From contig JAJRTP010000523.1 of NCBI GenBank assembly GCA_024278255.1, positions 1-6,604 of the forward strand: a stretch of DNA of 6,604 nt, written 5' to 3'. Position 1 is the first letter of the stretch; each line of letters opens with the position of its first letter. Source of the stretch: Chloroflexota bacterium (GTDB lineage Bacteria > Chloroflexota > Anaerolineae > Promineifilales > Promineifilaceae). This document shows positions 5,448 to 6,604 of this stretch, in pieces. The notes under the pieces are model-generated. The model saw only the letters and a program-made list of their open reading frames with translations. It did not search any database and had not been told where the DNA came from. The position numbers were made by a program, and so were the translations under genes.

Positions 5448-6255
5448 GCTCTATTTTACCCGATTTCCCCTCCATATAACGAGTGAAAACGAAATTGGTC
5501 AGCCAGTCGGTGGTGCGGGGGAAGAGGCGGTTGACTTGGCTGAAGAGCCAGTCGCTGGGGGTGACGTAGACTTCGGTACGGCCGTGTCGAATCGCCTTTA
5601 CAATAGCCCGCGCCACTTTGTCCGGGGAAGTGCGGCCAAAGGCGGAGGGGTTGGCTCCTTTTTGCCCCAGCAGCGCCGCACCAAATTCGGTTTGGGTGCG
5701 GCCGGGATAGACGAGAGTGACTGTGATATTGTACGGTCGTAACTCCATGCGCAGGGAACGACTGATGGCGTCAACGGCCGTTTTACTGGCCGTGTAAATG
5801 CCGCCGTTGGGGATGGGCCGTTGGCTGATGATGGAAGAAACATTGATGATCTGGCCGCCGCCCTGCCGCTTCATCTGGGGGACGGCGGCCTGGATGGTGT
5901 AGAGCAGGCCCATGACGTTGGTGTCGAAAATGGTGCGGATGTCGGCAGTAGGCATCTCGGCAATCTGGCTTTTGTGGCCCAGTCCGGCGTTGTTGATCAG
6001 GACATCGAGGCGGCCGTACTGCGTTACAGTCTCTTCAAAAAGCTGGTGACAAAAGGCTTCGTCCTGAATGTTGCCGGGGATGGGATGGATACGGCCGTTG
6101 CCGCCCGCCATCTCCTCTGCCAGCGCTTGCAGCCGTTCGCCCCGCCGTGCTGTCGCCACAACCGTTGCCCCCAGAGTTGCCAGCGCTACGGCCGTCGCCC
6201 GCCCAATCCCGGCCGATGCCCCTGTGACGATGATGACGCTGTCTTTGATCTGCAT
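5437..6255 (-). CDS. Classical short-chain dehydrogenase/reductase (SDR), probably NADP(H)-dependent
   Basis: A 272-residue cytoplasmic oxidoreductase with a Rossmann fold. Motifs are the cofactor loop TGASAGIG (11-18), NNAG (88-91) and the catalytic set Asn113, Ser141 (in NVSS), Tyr154 and Lys158 (YTASK). After the second strand the sequence is ATARR (34-38), with Arg37/Arg38 and no acidic residue, which favours NADPH. PGRTQTE (194-200) is the usual strand-6 loop. The C-terminus (about 237-265, rich in Phe/Trp/Arg) forms the substrate lid, and its substrate is unknown. Length is normal for the family plus a short tail. The ATG at 6253-6255 is preceded by no Shine-Dalgarno, and an in-frame TGA lies two codons upstream (6259-6261), so the start is fixed. 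Both ends touch heptamer arrays; the last codons and stop lie within the left one. Confidence 0.96.
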   Translation of the reverse strand: MQIKDSVIIVTGASAGIGRATAVALATLGATVVATARRGERLQALAEEMAGGNGRIHPIPGNIQDEAFCHQLFEETVTQYGRLDVLINNAGLGHKSQIAEMPTADIRTIFDTNVMGLLYTIQAAVPQMKRQGGGQIINVSSIISQRPIPNGGIYTASKTAVDAISRSLRMELRPYNITVTLVYPGRTQTEFGAALLGQKGANPSAFGRTSPDKVARAIVKAIRHGRTEVYVTPSDWLFSQVNRLFPRTTDWLTNFVFTRYMEGKSGKIERDT

Positions 6256-6256
6256 G

Positions 6257-6321
6257 TTTCAGTTTTCAGTATGCAGTAGATATTACCTGACTGAATACTG
6301 AAAACTGATTACTGCTTACTG
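6257..6321. repeat. Inverted heptamer array (NNNCAGT / NNNACTG)
   Basis: On the + strand: TTTCAGT, TTTCAGT, ATGCAGT (6257-6277), a 9-bp centre (6278-6286), then CTGACTG, AATACTG, AAAACTG, ATTACTG, CTTACTG (6287-6321). The perfect inverted repeat 6259-6272 / 6295-6308 (14 bp) gives a long hairpin with a 22-nt loop. The array fills the gap between the SDR start and the upstream minus-strand gene and encodes that gene's last residues SKQ and its stop (6309-6311). It has the same design as the array at 5389 but a different unit sequence. Confidence 0.88.
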
Positions 6322-6604
6322 CCTTCTCCTTCCACCTGCTTTCCCGCTGCTCGCCAGGCGCGTTTGGCATCTTCATAGCCCAGGCGGTACAGTTCTTCGT
6401 GCCCATCCTTCGTGTAGCGAATAATACGTTCGACGGGAATCGGCCGTTTCGGGGCGACAATGATGGGATCGGGCAAGGTATGGTATTTTTGGGCAATATC
6501 GGGGATGCCGTCCTGATCCTCATCTACAAAATCAGGCTTTTCACCGCGCAACTGGCTCATCAGCAAACGATTGGAAGCTTTGAGTTGAGCATTTTCAATT
6601 TGCA
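6309..6604 (-). CDS. C-terminal part of an unidentified protein with a DxDxDGxxD loop (truncated at the right edge)
   Basis: The minus-strand frame is open from the right edge to TAA at 6309-6311, giving at least 98 residues; the true start lies outside the window. The first visible part (QIENAQLKASNRLLMSQLRG) looks like the end of a coiled coil. It is followed by VDEDQDGIPD (coding 6498-6527), which matches the acidic loop of EF-hand or thrombospondin type-3 Ca-binding repeats. The rest (YHTLPDPIIVAPKRPIPVERIIRYTKDGHEELYRLGYEDAKRAWRAAGK, here split at family-neutral points as Pro-rich then basic-helical) has no signature I know. A TTG at 6564-6566 and ATG at 6558-6560 are possible internal starts, but the frame stays open and protein-like upstream, so a longer gene is preferred. 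The last codons are heptamer repeats. Confidence 0.7.
   Translation of the reverse strand, partial: QIENAQLKASNRLLMSQLRGEKPDFVDEDQDGIPDIAQKYHTLPDPIIVAPKRPIPVERIIRYTKDGHEELYRLGYEDAKRAWRAAGKQVEGEGSKQ

Larger units (their letters stand above)
145..6195. repeat. Dispersed palindromic octamer ACGGCCGT, 13 copies
   Basis: Exact copies start at 145, 577, 1452, 1755, 2285, 2474, 4215, 4628, 4817, 5578, 5774, 6091 and 6188. The octamer equals its own reverse complement, so strand has no meaning. In genes it is read as Thr-Ala-Val (7 times) or as Tyr/His/Asn-Gly-Arg (5 times). One copy lies in the ABC-F leader. One-mismatch neighbours keeping CGGCCG occur at 1669, 3689, 5163, 6010 and 6440. Confidence 0.9.

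Noticed and set aside
5389..6321. CRISPR array
   Set aside because: The repeats are 7 bp and inverted, without spacers of constant length, and no cas genes are present.

Overview
The window looks like chromosomal DNA of mid-50s percent GC from a free-living bacterium. Gene styles (a substrate-binding/VWA fusion lipoprotein-like protein, a ParA-like ATPase with a coiled-coil partner, intergenic heptamer repeats and hairpins) and codon use suggest Chloroflexota (Anaerolineae/Ardenticatenia-like). This assignment is an inference: there is no rRNA or other marker gene to settle it. There are no tRNA, rRNA, CRISPR or insertion-sequence features.

Layout. Bases 1-54 are the last codons of an unidentified + strand gene. 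Bases 55-182 are a hairpin-rich leader that carries a possible short leader ORF overlapping the start of the next gene. A complete ABC-F ATPase gene (183-1805, +) follows. It converges, across only 28 bp, on a set of minus-strand genes. Read in their own direction these are: a truncated gene of unknown function with a Ca-binding-like acidic loop (from the right edge to 6309), a classical short-chain dehydrogenase (6255-5437), a membrane-anchored substrate-binding + von Willebrand factor A fusion (5374-3626), a ParA/MinD-family ATPase (3472-2555) and, overlapping it by 17 bp, a long coiled-coil protein (2571-1834).

How the genes may work together. The ParA-like ATPase and the coiled-coil protein are very probably translated as a coupled pair. 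The second protein has a basic N-terminus, a disordered Pro-rich stretch and then four clear (plus one degenerate) 31-residue coiled-coil repeats. It has no ParB-like DNA-binding domain, so the pair looks like a positioning system with a non-ParB cargo adaptor rather than a plain plasmid/chromosome ParAB. The other minus-strand genes share direction but are separated by repeat-filled gaps, so a single operon is uncertain.

The most unusual features are at the DNA level. (1) The palindromic octamer ACGGCCGT occurs 13 times in 6.6 kb, where base composition predicts well under one copy; it appears in coding regions of both orientations and in two reading frames. (2) Two intergenic gaps are filled by inverted arrays of degenerate heptamers (a constant tetramer plus three variable bases), and both run into the stop codon of the gene upstream. 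(3) Two other gaps hold compact multi-hairpin elements that can fold in alternative ways.
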